39,571 nucleotides of DNA from CAZILN01 sp964540005 (GTDB lineage Bacteria; Bacteroidota; Bacteroidia; Bacteroidales; SM23-62), in the NCBI GenBank assembly GCA_964540005.1, contig CAZILN010000366.1, forward strand, positions 1 to 39,571, in the 5' to 3' direction. This document shows positions 25,840-34,039 of this stretch, in pieces. The stretch's first letter is position 1, and each line of letters begins with the position of its first letter. A program made the position numbers and the translations under genes. The notes under the pieces are model-generated. The model was not told where the DNA came from, did no database searches, and saw only the letters and a list, made by a program, of their open reading frames with translations.

Positions 25840-26856
25840 ATGAAAAATACAGTTTATATATCAGGAATATTCAGTGCCATCCTGTTAACGTCAGGAGCAA
25901 TGTTTAAAATCAATCACATGGCAGGAGCAGGCATTATATTAACAATATCTATCAGCTTCTTCATACTTTTTTTCCTGCCGATTGCATTATGGAGCAACTA
26001 TTCAAAGGAAAAAAAGAATGCTTACCTGTATGTCTCAATTCTGATCACCCTGGGTATATGTTTTGCTGCAGCATTGTTTAAAATCATGCACTGGCCAGGA
26101 GCAGGCATACTGCTCCCGATCGGGCTGTTAGCCCCGTTTATCATCTTCCTCCCTTCTTATATTTATTATTTTACTAAATCAACAAATAAGGATATCACTA
26201 ATCTGATTGCCGTTCTGTTCTTTCTGGTTTTTGTGGCTCTGATGGATGCATTTTTATCTCTCGGGGTAAGCAAAAAAATCATTGTTAATGCTGTTTTGAT
26301 CAATCATACAACTAACCAGATTACCAGAGTATTAAAGGAAAAAGATGTACGGATGTATGAGAATTTTCTCTTATCTCAGTCGATTGTGCCGGATGCCAAG
26401 CAGGTTACCGCCCTCAAAACAAGGACAGAAGAGTTATGCAATTTGATTGATGAAATGAGGTTCTCCCTTATAAAAGCCGAAGGTTTAAAAAATGAGTCCC
26501 TCATTTCCAAGACGGGAGAGATAAACGTCCGGGAATTATTGGGGAAGGATAATGCTTCACTTTCTCCAATAGCACTCTTAAATACTGATAAGGCGTTACT
26601 GCTGAAAAATCAGATTAAGGAATACAAAAACTACATCAGAAATTTAAATTTAAAAGATTTTCCCTTCAACATTGATGAAATCATAAATGTTGCGGACATT
26701 CCTCTTGATAATCACCAGGAAAACTGGGAGAATATACATTTTCGCGGACCCCTTATGATCTGGGCACTTCAAAAGCTGGATATGATAAAAATGAATGTGA
26801 AACTGGTAGAATCTGAAGTTCTTTCCACCGGATTTTCTTACAGCCCGGAGATGTAG
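25840..26856 (+). CDS. Membrane protein: two GldL-type hairpins, GldM-like helix and periplasmic domain
   Basis: 338 residues, paralogous to the preceding gene but without its soluble N-terminal domain. Two GldL-like hairpins carry MFKINHMAGAG (21-31) and LFKIMHWPGAG (79-89), each followed by a helix ending in FLP. A fifth helix (about 122-142) precedes LGVSKKIIVNAVLINHTTNQ, which resembles the segment after the GldM membrane helix. The C-terminus, WENIHFRGPLMIWALQKLDM followed by KMNVKLVESEVL, resembles the end of the first GldM periplasmic domain. It starts 17 bases after the upstream gene. The two products probably form a complex. A terminator follows at 26901. Function unknown. Confidence 0.75.
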   Translation: MKNTVYISGIFSAILLTSGAMFKINHMAGAGIILTISISFFILFFLPIALWSNYSKEKKNAYLYVSILITLGICFAAALFKIMHWPGAGILLPIGLLAPFIIFLPSYIYYFTKSTNKDITNLIAVLFFLVFVALMDAFLSLGVSKKIIVNAVLINHTTNQITRVLKEKDVRMYENFLLSQSIVPDAKQVTALKTRTEELCNLIDEMRFSLIKAEGLKNESLISKTGEINVRELLGKDNASLSPIALLNTDKALLLKNQIKEYKNYIRNLNLKDFPFNIDEIINVADIPLDNHQENWENIHFRGPLMIWALQKLDMIKMNVKLVESEVLSTGFSYSPEM

Positions 26857-26900
26857 TCGAATGGCTTTCTTCCTGCAAAAGTAATTTAAGCATTTGTTTT

Positions 26901-26930
26901 GTCCCGGCCTACCAGCCGGGACATCTTTTT
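26901..26930. terminator. Rho-independent terminator between convergent operons
   Basis: Perfect eight-base GC-rich stem GTCCCGGC (26901-26908) / GCCGGGAC (26915-26922), loop CTACCA, followed by ATCTTTTT. A TTTTG run precedes it (its complement is A-rich), so it may work mainly for the plus-strand padR operon and partly for glmS, which ends at 27042 from the other side. Confidence 0.8.
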
Positions 26931-27041
26931 CCCGAGGCCGGTGAAAGGATCAGGGTTTTCGGACGGGACATATATTTCCCTGCTTGTCTTGGAAGAAATC
27001 CGTTTTCAGCGGGCACACAAAGAACATAAACGTTTAAAATT

Positions 27042-28877
27042 CTACTCCACCGTCACTGATTTAGCCAGGTTCCTGGGCTGGTCGACATTGCAGCCCCGCT
27101 TGACGGCAATGTAGTAGGATAGAAGCTGCAACGGAATAACTGCAAGAAGGGAGGTAAATATCTCGGCTGATTTCGGAATTTCCAGCACGTGATCTGCCAG
27201 GTTCTTAATTACCGTATCGCCTTCTGTCACTATGGCAATGACCTTGGCATTCCGTGCTTTTACTTCCTGTATGTTGCTTACAATCTTGTCATAGGATTTG
27301 TCTTTGGCGGCTATTACAACTACCGGCATGTTCCAGTCTATCAGAGCAATGGGCCCGTGTTTCATTTCTGCAGCAGGATAACCTTCTGCGTGTATATACG
27401 AGATCTCCTTCAGCTTAAGGGCTCCCTCAAGGGCTACAGGGAATAAATAACCCCGTCCCAGGTACAGGAAATTGTTCGCCATCATGTACAGTTCCGCCAG
27501 CCGTTTATAATCATCATCAAACCTGAGCAGCCTTTCTATTTTGGCAGGTACCAGTGTCAGTTCTTCAATAAGCTCCCTGTAATACTCATCTGATATATTC
27601 CCCCTTTTATGACCTGTTAGCATCGCTATCATAGCCAGCACGGTAACCTGTGTGGTAAATGCCTTGGTGGAGGCCACACCTATTTCAGGACCGGCATGTG
27701 TATATACTCCTGCGTGGGTCTCTCTGGGGATGCTGGATCCGACAACATTGCATATTCCCAACACAAGGGCCCCTGCTTCTTTGGCCAGCTGTATGGCTGC
27801 AAGAGTATCAGCCGTTTCACCGCTCTGGCTGATGGCGATTACCACATCATCCTTATAGATCAATGGGTTCCTGTAGCGGAATTCCGAAGCATACTCCACC
27901 TCAACAGGTACCCTTGCCAGGTCTTCAAACATGTACTCTCCAACCAGTCCGGCATGCCAGGATGTACCACATCCTATAATAATGATCCTTTTTGCTTCAA
28001 TCAGCCTGGGAAGGACGCTGAACAAGCCCCCCAGATGCAAAGAGCTGTGATCTGCCGCCACCCTTCCCCTGAAAGTATCCTGAATCGATCTTGGTTGTTC
28101 AAAAATCTCCTTAAGCATGAAATGATCGTACCCGTCTTTTTCAATTTCAGTAATATCCAGGTCCAGCTTCTGTATATTTGGCTCCAGAGATTCATTATTG
28201 ATGGTTTTTAATACCAGTTCATCCTTCCTTATTACAGCAACATTGTCATTGTTGAGGTAAATAACCGAGTTGGTGTATTCCACGATAGGAGTGGCATCGG
28301 AGGCAATGAAGTACTCATCATCTCCTATGCCAATAACCAGTGGACTGCCCTTGCGGGCTGCTATGATTTTATCCTGTTCTTCATTGCACAGGACCACCAG
28401 TCCGTAAGCGCCGACCACTTTTGTAAGAGCAAGCCTGACGGCAATCTCTGCAGATATTTTTCCCTTGATATAAATATACTCGATAAGGTTGGCAAGTACT
28501 TCAGTATCGGTCTCACTCTGGAAAGTATACCCCCTGTCTGCCAGTTTGCCTTTCAGAACAGCATAGTTTTCAATAATCCCGTTATGTACTACAACAAAAT
28601 GACCGTTCATTGAAACATGAGGGTGGGCATTGGTATCGCTTGGTGCACCATGGGTCGCCCAGCGCGTATGCCCGATGCCAATAGTGCCTGTGAGATCCTC
28701 CTTACCGACCGAATTTTCCAGATCAGATACCTTGCCCTTTTTTTTGAAAACCTTTATCTGCTCGTTTATAATAGATATCCCGGCAGAATCATATCCACGG
28801 TATTCAAGCCGTTTAAGTCCATTTATAAGAATGTGGTAAACATCCCTGTTCCCGATATAACCAACTATTCCACACAT
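27042..28877 (-). CDS. glmS: Glutamine-fructose-6-phosphate aminotransferase (isomerising)
   Basis: 611 residues, full length. The N-terminal glutaminase domain starts MCGIVGYIGNRDVY with the nucleophilic Cys exposed after Met removal; GHTRWATHGAPSDTNAHPH is the glutamine site. Two SIS domains follow (IIIGCGTSWHAGLVGEY; ISQSGETADT), and the C-terminus PRNLAKSVTVE is the conserved tail. It makes glucosamine-6-phosphate, the entry to UDP-GlcNAc for peptidoglycan, LPS and the sugar cluster in this window. It starts 10 bases after the DUF4270 gene and is the last gene of that operon. No ribozyme-like leader is visible. Confidence 0.97.
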   Translation of the reverse strand: MCGIVGYIGNRDVYHILINGLKRLEYRGYDSAGISIINEQIKVFKKKGKVSDLENSVGKEDLTGTIGIGHTRWATHGAPSDTNAHPHVSMNGHFVVVHNGIIENYAVLKGKLADRGYTFQSETDTEVLANLIEYIYIKGKISAEIAVRLALTKVVGAYGLVVLCNEEQDKIIAARKGSPLVIGIGDDEYFIASDATPIVEYTNSVIYLNNDNVAVIRKDELVLKTINNESLEPNIQKLDLDITEIEKDGYDHFMLKEIFEQPRSIQDTFRGRVAADHSSLHLGGLFSVLPRLIEAKRIIIIGCGTSWHAGLVGEYMFEDLARVPVEVEYASEFRYRNPLIYKDDVVIAISQSGETADTLAAIQLAKEAGALVLGICNVVGSSIPRETHAGVYTHAGPEIGVASTKAFTTQVTVLAMIAMLTGHKRGNISDEYYRELIEELTLVPAKIERLLRFDDDYKRLAELYMMANNFLYLGRGYLFPVALEGALKLKEISYIHAEGYPAAEMKHGPIALIDWNMPVVVIAAKDKSYDKIVSNIQEVKARNAKVIAIVTEGDTVIKNLADHVLEIPKSAEIFTSLLAVIPLQLLSYYIAVKRGCNVDQPRNLAKSVTVE

Positions 28878-28887
28878 GAATTTTAGC

Positions 28888-30207
28888 TTATAATTTAGTA
28901 TAGGTCAATTCAAGCCTGATCCGCGAAGGAGACGAATGGCTACCACCCCTCAGGATCAGATAACTAAGGGTGTTGGTTGCATTCCCGGCTGAAAGAACGA
29001 AGGGTACATTCTCTTCAATGTCTTTGTTTATATAGCTCTGAATCTGGGCTTTGATATCAAACCTGTAAAGTTTTTCATCTGAAATATACCCCCCTCCGAA
29101 TGTCGTTTCATCCATAAGGTAATCATACAAATAAATATATTGATTTTCTTTGTTGACCCAGTAAAGGTTCAATCCGACCGGGTAATCATCATCCGGCCGC
29201 AAATAATTCAAGGGTCTGTCCTCGGGAATGATTACCAGATCCGCACTGTTAATTGCTACCGGTCCGGAAAGCCTCACTGTATCCCTCCATGAATCGAGTT
29301 GAGGAAATCTCATACTGGAATATAATCCCCCCATTCCCTGAATAAACACCAGGCTGTCATTATCGGATCCGTCATTCAAATATGGTTCAACCTCATACCC
29401 GGCATACTCATGACTGAAAAGGTTGATGGATACTCCAAAGAACCAGCCCATGGAAAATTTAAAATACAGCGTATCTTCATCATTATGGTAGTAAACTGTC
29501 AGAGCAGATAGCTCATTAGTCAGATCTGTGTAAAAAATGGATCCTCCCAATGCCTGCTGGTCTTCCGCCGTAATATAGAATCCCCTGAGCAGTTCAAAGA
29601 ACATGCTGCTGTTTTTATATACGGTATCTTCGGCTGACATTATCCGCTCCAGGAGGTCCATGTCGCTGATTTTGATCCGAATTATTGAATCATTTGCAGG
29701 CATCGTTCCTGTACCGATTGCTTCTTCAAGATATTTCCCTTCAGGATTATAGTTTGAAAAATAGGAAGAATCGTCATCAAGTTCTTCCGTAAACTCATAA
29801 ATGCTTACCTGGTGTAACGCCTCATCATCCCCGAAATGATCGGAAAAATACAGAGTGAGAAAGGCTGAATCCACTTTATCCCCTGCATCATACTCAGGAA
29901 TCAGTCCGGGCGCCTCAATCTGGGTTATGATCTCTGCCTTGGAAAATCCGAAAATGGGATCAACATAAGAACCTATCAATTGCCTGAATTTTGAATCCGA
30001 TCTCATGGAATCTCCATAGTGTGTGGAGACTTCAATAAGCTCCGTTGAATCATAAAACACAAAAAAATCATCGGAAGAGGGCAGAATATTCACGCCTATC
30101 CGGTCCGGATCATCATTGCATCCCGGTATGAATACCAGAAGCACAACGCCCAGTGAAATCATTAGAAATATTCCGGATTTAAAAACGGAAAGAAATTCAG
30201 TCCTCAT
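28888..30207 (-). CDS. DUF4270 family lipoprotein
   Basis: 439 residues. The signal peptide ends in the lipobox FIPGC with Cys30, so it should be lipid-anchored in the envelope. The body starts DDPDRIGVNILPSSDDFFVF, the typical DUF4270 opening, and is beta-rich with strands such as FLTLYFSD and the C-terminal LSYLILRGGSHSSPSRIRLELTY. DUF4270 proteins are restricted largely to Bacteroidota and have no established function. The gene overlaps the upstream glycogen-synthase-like gene by 11 bases and is followed by glmS, an arrangement seen in other members of the phylum. Confidence 0.88.
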   Translation of the reverse strand: MRTEFLSVFKSGIFLMISLGVVLLVFIPGCNDDPDRIGVNILPSSDDFFVFYDSTELIEVSTHYGDSMRSDSKFRQLIGSYVDPIFGFSKAEIITQIEAPGLIPEYDAGDKVDSAFLTLYFSDHFGDDEALHQVSIYEFTEELDDDSSYFSNYNPEGKYLEEAIGTGTMPANDSIIRIKISDMDLLERIMSAEDTVYKNSSMFFELLRGFYITAEDQQALGGSIFYTDLTNELSALTVYYHNDEDTLYFKFSMGWFFGVSINLFSHEYAGYEVEPYLNDGSDNDSLVFIQGMGGLYSSMRFPQLDSWRDTVRLSGPVAINSADLVIIPEDRPLNYLRPDDDYPVGLNLYWVNKENQYIYLYDYLMDETTFGGGYISDEKLYRFDIKAQIQSYINKDIEENVPFVLSAGNATNTLSYLILRGGSHSSPSRIRLELTYTKL

Positions 30208-31021
30208 TAACTCGATCTGTTAAAATTTCATCATAAAAAACGGAATAAGCATCGATATATTCTTCCGGAGGAATATAATTTAAAACAGGTTTTTTAAGGG
30301 TGGAAATATATTTTGCTAATGTTGAATTTATTTCAGGACTCCCAAAAATCACAGCATCTGATATATCTATGGCCATTTTGCTCAGGTTTACGAAATTCGG
30401 TTTTTCGAGAATGGCCACATCCTCCTCACTTATCCCTTCCAGAAGTATTTTTTTTCTGAAATTCTTATCCAGAGGTGCATCAAAATCATCCTTATATACT
30501 GAATATACCACTTTTGAATCCATATAAAGAGGATCTTCCTGGAAAGCCTTTTTGAGATAAAGCGGCAGCAGGGCAGTTATCCATCCGTGACAATGTACTA
30601 TATCAGGCGACCACCTCAGCTTCCTGACCGTCTCCAGCACTCCCCTTGTAAAGAAAATAGTGCGCTCATCATTATCCTTGAAATACTGTCCGCTCTGGTC
30701 TTTCAGAATGTATTTCCTGTGAAAATAATCCTCATTATCAATAAAATAAACCTGCATTCTTGCTGACTGGATTGATGCTACCTTAATAATGAGCGGATGG
30801 TCCGTATCATCAATGATGAGATTCATTCCGGACAACCTTATCACTTCATGCAACTGGTTCCTCCTCTCATTGATACAACCGTATTTAGGCATAAATGTCC
30901 GGATCTCCTTGCCTTTCTCCTGAATACCCTGAGGAAGGTAGCGACCAATTCTGGACATTTCTGTTTCTGGGAGGTAGGGTGTAATTTCCTGAGATATGAA
31001 CAGAATTTTTAGGTTCTTCAT
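30197..31021 (-). CDS. Glycogen/starch synthase-like protein, N-terminal GT5 half only
   Basis: 274 residues, corresponding to the N-terminal Rossmann half of GT5 glycogen synthases: KILFISQEITPYLPETEMSR, MPKYGCINERRNQLHEV and SPDIVHCHGWITALLPLYLK match GlgA landmarks. The second Rossmann domain with its nucleotide-binding motifs is missing, and the K-T-G-G loop that contacts ADP-glucose is replaced by LPETEMSR. Synthase activity is therefore unlikely. Bacteroidota often encode such a short protein next to DUF4270 and panC, so it is a conserved stand-alone form and not a local truncation. Its function is unknown. A promoter box lies 23 bases upstream. Confidence 0.85.
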   Translation of the reverse strand: MKNLKILFISQEITPYLPETEMSRIGRYLPQGIQEKGKEIRTFMPKYGCINERRNQLHEVIRLSGMNLIIDDTDHPLIIKVASIQSARMQVYFIDNEDYFHRKYILKDQSGQYFKDNDERTIFFTRGVLETVRKLRWSPDIVHCHGWITALLPLYLKKAFQEDPLYMDSKVVYSVYKDDFDAPLDKNFRKKILLEGISEEDVAILEKPNFVNLSKMAIDISDAVIFGSPEINSTLAKYISTLKKPVLNYIPPEEYIDAYSVFYDEILTDRVNED

Positions 31022-31043
31022 AACTGTTGCTGAAAATGCGATG

Positions 31044-31051
31044 CAAAATTA
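31044..31051 (-). promoter_or_regulatory. TAnnTTTG promoter box for the glgA-like/DUF4270/glmS operon
   Basis: Minus-strand TAATTTTG, a consensus match, 22 bases before the ATG at 31021. It lies in the divergent region shared with panC. Confidence 0.5.
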
Positions 31052-31153
31052 CTAAAAATTTATTAAGTTTTTGCACTTATTCACAGCTTATTAACAGAAG
31101 GGGCCGTCTTACGGCATCATATCTGAAACCTTTAATACTTCTTCCAGGATATC

Positions 31154-31196
31154 AAAAATACCGTTACAACGCTTCACGTTGTCAGACGGTATTTTT
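31154..31196. other. Strong hairpin between divergent promoters
   Basis: Outer arms AAAAATACCGT (31154-31164) and ACGGTATTTTT (31186-31196) pair perfectly over 11 bases; inside, ACAACG and CGTTGT add six more pairs with a CTTCA loop. The A-rich and T-rich ends make it look like a bidirectional terminator, yet it sits between two divergent promoters (31044-31051 and 31284-31291) where no annotated gene ends. It may end a small RNA or insulate the two transcripts. Confidence 0.65.
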
Positions 31197-31283
31197 AAGG
31201 ACTTAACGTCGGTATTTGATCCCTGACAGACCGCCTCAGCAAAATAATCTGCTTAAGTGCTAAAACTTAACAGGGAGAAAATA

Positions 31284-31291
31284 TACCTTTG
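31284..31291 (+). promoter_or_regulatory. TAnnTTTG promoter box for panC
   Basis: TACCTTTG, a full consensus match, 16 bases before the ATG at 31308. It makes the alternative GTG at 31257, which lies upstream of the box, an unlikely start. Confidence 0.55.
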
Positions 31292-31307
31292 GGCTTTTAT
31301 AAAAGAC

Positions 31308-32150
31308 ATGCAGATTGCCGAAACAATTGATCAGGCAAAATCCATCCTGTCCACCTTTCGTGAAAAGCGATTGAACATCGGCCTGGTACCCACTATGGGG
31401 GCCCTGCACAAGGGGCACCTTTCCCTGATAGAATCTGCCAGGCAGGAAAATGAGGTGGTGGTGGTCAGCCTGTTTGTCAATCCCACTCAGTTCAACGACC
31501 GGAAAGATTTTATAAACTACCCTCGTGACACAGGACGGGATATGGAGATGCTTTCAAAGGAGAACATTCACTTACTGTTTATGCCTTCTACTCATGAGAT
31601 GTACCCGGATAAAAATGTACCTGCTTTTGATCTTAACGGATTGGATGAGATGATGGAAGGCGCATTCAGGCCGGGTCATTTCCAGGGAGTGGCACAGATC
31701 GTTACTAGGCTTTTTAATGCAATTTCACCGGACCGGGCTTATTTTGGTGAAAAAGATTATCAACAGCTGGCCATCATCCGGCACCTTACCCGCTCACTTA
31801 AGATCCCGGTGGAAATAGTTGCCTGTCCTATTATCCGCGAAGCGAACGGACTGGCATTTAGCACCCGAAATCAATTATTGAGTCCGGAACAGAAAGCTGA
31901 AGCAACCATCATTTCCGATACCCTGAAAGAAGCTGTTGGGATGATCCCCGGAGGGAATTTCCCTCATATAAAAAATTATGTTACCTCAACGATTAACTCT
32001 CATCCGCTTGCAGAGTTGGAGTACTTTGAAATCATCGATGCAGGTAATCTGAGATCTCTTGATAAATGGACCGGCTATAATGAGGCTCTTGCCTGTATTG
32101 CTGTCAGGTTTGGTCCGGTACGGTTAATAGATAATATGAAAATTTCTTAG
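31308..32150 (+). CDS. panC: Pantothenate synthetase (pantoate-beta-alanine ligase)
   Basis: 280 residues from the ATG at 31308. It joins pantoate and beta-alanine with ATP hydrolysis to AMP in coenzyme A synthesis. Class I nucleotidyl-transferase signature VPTMGALHKGHLSLI with HKGH at residues 34-37; VSLFVNPTQFN, GAFRPGHFQGVAQIV, YFGEKDYQQL and the LAFSTRNQLLS loop are all present. The start is chosen for normal family length and for the promoter box just upstream. panD follows by 15 bases and supplies its beta-alanine. Confidence 0.95.
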   Translation: MQIAETIDQAKSILSTFREKRLNIGLVPTMGALHKGHLSLIESARQENEVVVVSLFVNPTQFNDRKDFINYPRDTGRDMEMLSKENIHLLFMPSTHEMYPDKNVPAFDLNGLDEMMEGAFRPGHFQGVAQIVTRLFNAISPDRAYFGEKDYQQLAIIRHLTRSLKIPVEIVACPIIREANGLAFSTRNQLLSPEQKAEATIISDTLKEAVGMIPGGNFPHIKNYVTSTINSHPLAELEYFEIIDAGNLRSLDKWTGYNEALACIAVRFGPVRLIDNMKIS

Positions 32151-32158
32151 TATTTTTG
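32151..32158 (+). promoter_or_regulatory. TAnnTTTG box directly before panD
   Basis: TATTTTTG begins right after the panC stop codon and ends seven bases before the panD ATG. If used, the panD message would be leaderless or nearly so. Confidence 0.4.
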
Positions 32159-32165
32159 CAGTATT

Positions 32166-32519
32166 ATGAATATAGAGGTAGTAAAATCAAAAATTCACAT
32201 GGTCACTGTTACAGAGGCCATACTTCATTATGTAGGGAGTATAACTATTGATGAAGATCTGATGGACGCGGCCAATGTTATTGCCAATGAAAAAGTCCAG
32301 ATTGTGAATATAAACAATGGTGAAAGATTTGAAACATACGTCATTACCGGGAAACGCGGCTCAGGTACTATATGCCTGAATGGCCCTGCTGCCAGGAAGG
32401 TTGCCGTCGGTGATGTTATAATAATAATTTCTTATGCCTCAATGGATTTTGAAGAGGCAAAATCTTTCCAGCCGGTACTAATATTCCCTGATACAGAAAC
32501 AAATAAAATAATCAACTAA
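32166..32519 (+). CDS. panD: Aspartate 1-decarboxylase proenzyme
   Basis: 117 residues, a pyruvoyl enzyme that makes beta-alanine from aspartate for pantothenate. The self-cleavage site is Gly24-Ser25 in HYVGSITIDEDLMDAA; the new Ser25 end becomes the pyruvoyl group. NGERFETYVITGKRGSGTIC and NGPAARKVAVGD are typical. It follows panC, with a possible promoter of its own, and precedes the flippase-like gene by six bases. Confidence 0.95.
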   Translation: MNIEVVKSKIHMVTVTEAILHYVGSITIDEDLMDAANVIANEKVQIVNINNGERFETYVITGKRGSGTICLNGPAARKVAVGDVIIIISYASMDFEEAKSFQPVLIFPDTETNKIIN

Positions 32520-32525
32520 CTTTCC

Positions 32526-33545
32526 TTGAAGAAATCGGTTCTTAAAACTCTCAGGTACCTGCTGTTCCTGGGATTGGCTTTACTTTTACTTTTCTTTGCC
32601 TTCAAAGACATTGAACTGAAAATCCTCTGGGACAACCTGCTTCAGGCCCGCTACGGATGGATTGCAGTCCCCTTGCTCTTTGCCACCGTGGCATACCTGT
32701 CAAGGGCCTACAGGTGGAACCTCCTGATTGAACCCCTGGGATATAAACCCGAATTTAAAAATACCTTCTATTCCATGATGGTAGGGTACCTGGCAAATTT
32801 TGCCTTTCCCCGGATAGGAGAAATCACCCGTTGCGGAGTGCTGGCCCGGACAGAAAATATTCCGGCAGACAAACTTTTCGGAACGGTTATCATCGAACGG
32901 CTCATTGATATGCTGATGGTATTCATTTTGCTGTTCGTATTGCTGATAGGACGATTGGAATTCTTTGGCGGCTTTCTAAAGGAGAATATCATGATCCCGG
33001 TATGGAATATGCTCACGGGAATTACCGAAAAATCATTTGTTTTCTGGATGGTAATTATACTTACAGGATTGTTTTTCGCAATTTTTTTCTACCTGCTCCT
33101 GCGTGCCCGTCCGGATTCGAACCCGGTTATCCTCAGGATCCGTAAGATCATTAAAGGGATGATCTCAGGCATACAGACGGTTTATAAAATGAAACGGTCC
33201 TGGCTCTTTATCCTGCATTCGCTCATTATCTGGGGATCATACTGGCTGATGTCCTATTTCGCCGTTTTCATTTTACCGGCTACCTCTGATCTCCAGTTGA
33301 TTGACGGACTGTTCATCCTTGTTATAGGTAGTTTCGGATTCATTGCACCCGTGCAGGGCGGTATAGGGGCCTTCCATTGGATCGTGTCAGTGGGACTGAC
33401 CATTTATGGGATCTCAAAGGAAGAAGGTCTTGCTTTTGCCACTCTTTTGCATGGAGCACAGTCACTTTGGACCATATTCCTGGGTACCGTATCCATGTTA
33501 TTGTTATTTTTAAGCAGAAAAAAATCAGCCGTGGTAAAAACCTGA
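32526..33545 (+). CDS. Flippase-like/lysylphosphatidylglycerol synthase-TM family membrane protein
   Basis: 339 residues starting at a TTG six bases after panD. Multiple membrane helices; the family landmarks are SRAYRWNLLIEPLG, MVGYLANFAFPRIGEITRCG and FIAPVQGGIGAFHWIV. The domain is shared with MprF flippases and with hopanoid and glycolipid proteins. The substrate is unknown here and the catalytic synthase domain of MprF is missing. The order panD-flippase-rfaE2-radA recurs in Bacteroidota. Confidence 0.85.
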   Translation: MKKSVLKTLRYLLFLGLALLLLFFAFKDIELKILWDNLLQARYGWIAVPLLFATVAYLSRAYRWNLLIEPLGYKPEFKNTFYSMMVGYLANFAFPRIGEITRCGVLARTENIPADKLFGTVIIERLIDMLMVFILLFVLLIGRLEFFGGFLKENIMIPVWNMLTGITEKSFVFWMVIILTGLFFAIFFYLLLRARPDSNPVILRIRKIIKGMISGIQTVYKMKRSWLFILHSLIIWGSYWLMSYFAVFILPATSDLQLIDGLFILVIGSFGFIAPVQGGIGAFHWIVSVGLTIYGISKEEGLAFATLLHGAQSLWTIFLGTVSMLLLFLSRKKSAVVKT

Positions 33546-33547
33546 AG

Positions 33548-34039
33548 ATGACTGCAAGCATCAGTCCCCATAGCAAGGTAATATCACTTAAAGATCTCCT
33601 TCCGGAACTAAAGTCCCTTAGGTCAGACGGATTATCGGTAGCATTCACGAATGGTTGTTTTGACATCATCCACAGGGGACATATCGAATATCTCTATAAA
33701 GCATCCGAAATGGCCGATATTCTGATTATCGGTATGAATTCGGACGATTCTGTAAGGAGGCTTAAAGGTCCGGCCAGACCCCTCCAGGACCAGGAAAGCA
33801 GATCCCTGATCCTTGCTTCTCTTTACTTTGTGGATTTCATCATCCTTTTCTCTGAAGACACCCCGTATAATTTGATTTCAAAAGTAGAACCGGATGTGCT
33901 GGTTAAGGGTGGTGATTATAAAGCCGAAGACATTGTTGGTTATGATATAGTTAGGAAAAAAGGAGGACAGATAATAACCATCCCGCTTACCAAAGGCTAT
34001 TCCTCATCCTCGATTATCAGGAAACTTGATGAAGACTGA
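33548..34039 (+). CDS. rfaE2: D-glycero-beta-D-manno-heptose 1-phosphate adenylyltransferase
   Basis: 163 residues from the ATG at 33548, two bases after the flippase gene; the open frame upstream of that ATG overlaps the flippase gene in another frame and is not coding. Cytidylyltransferase fold with TNGCFDIIHRGHIEYL (HRGH at 42-45), MNSDDSVRRLKGPARP and the C-terminal KGYSSSSIIRKL. It converts heptose 1-phosphate and ATP into ADP-heptose for LPS inner core. It is the stand-alone HldE C-terminal half; the kinase half (rfaE1) is not in this window. Overlaps radA by 11 bases. Confidence 0.93.
   Translation: MTASISPHSKVISLKDLLPELKSLRSDGLSVAFTNGCFDIIHRGHIEYLYKASEMADILIIGMNSDDSVRRLKGPARPLQDQESRSLILASLYFVDFIILFSEDTPYNLISKVEPDVLVKGGDYKAEDIVGYDIVRKKGGQIITIPLTKGYSSSSIIRKLDED

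Noticed and set aside
26899..27114. Plus-strand frame encoding a FYSTVTDLARFLGW segment.
   Set aside because: It is antisense to the conserved glmS C-terminus (NLAKSVTVE), a frequent false gene; no independent coding signs.
31257..31307. GTG start for panC.
   Set aside because: Lies upstream of the TAnnTTTG promoter box and adds residues not found in the family.
33377..33547. Upstream extension of the rfaE2 frame.
   Set aside because: Overlaps the flippase gene in another frame; the conserved protein begins at the ATG at 33548, two bases after the flippase stop.
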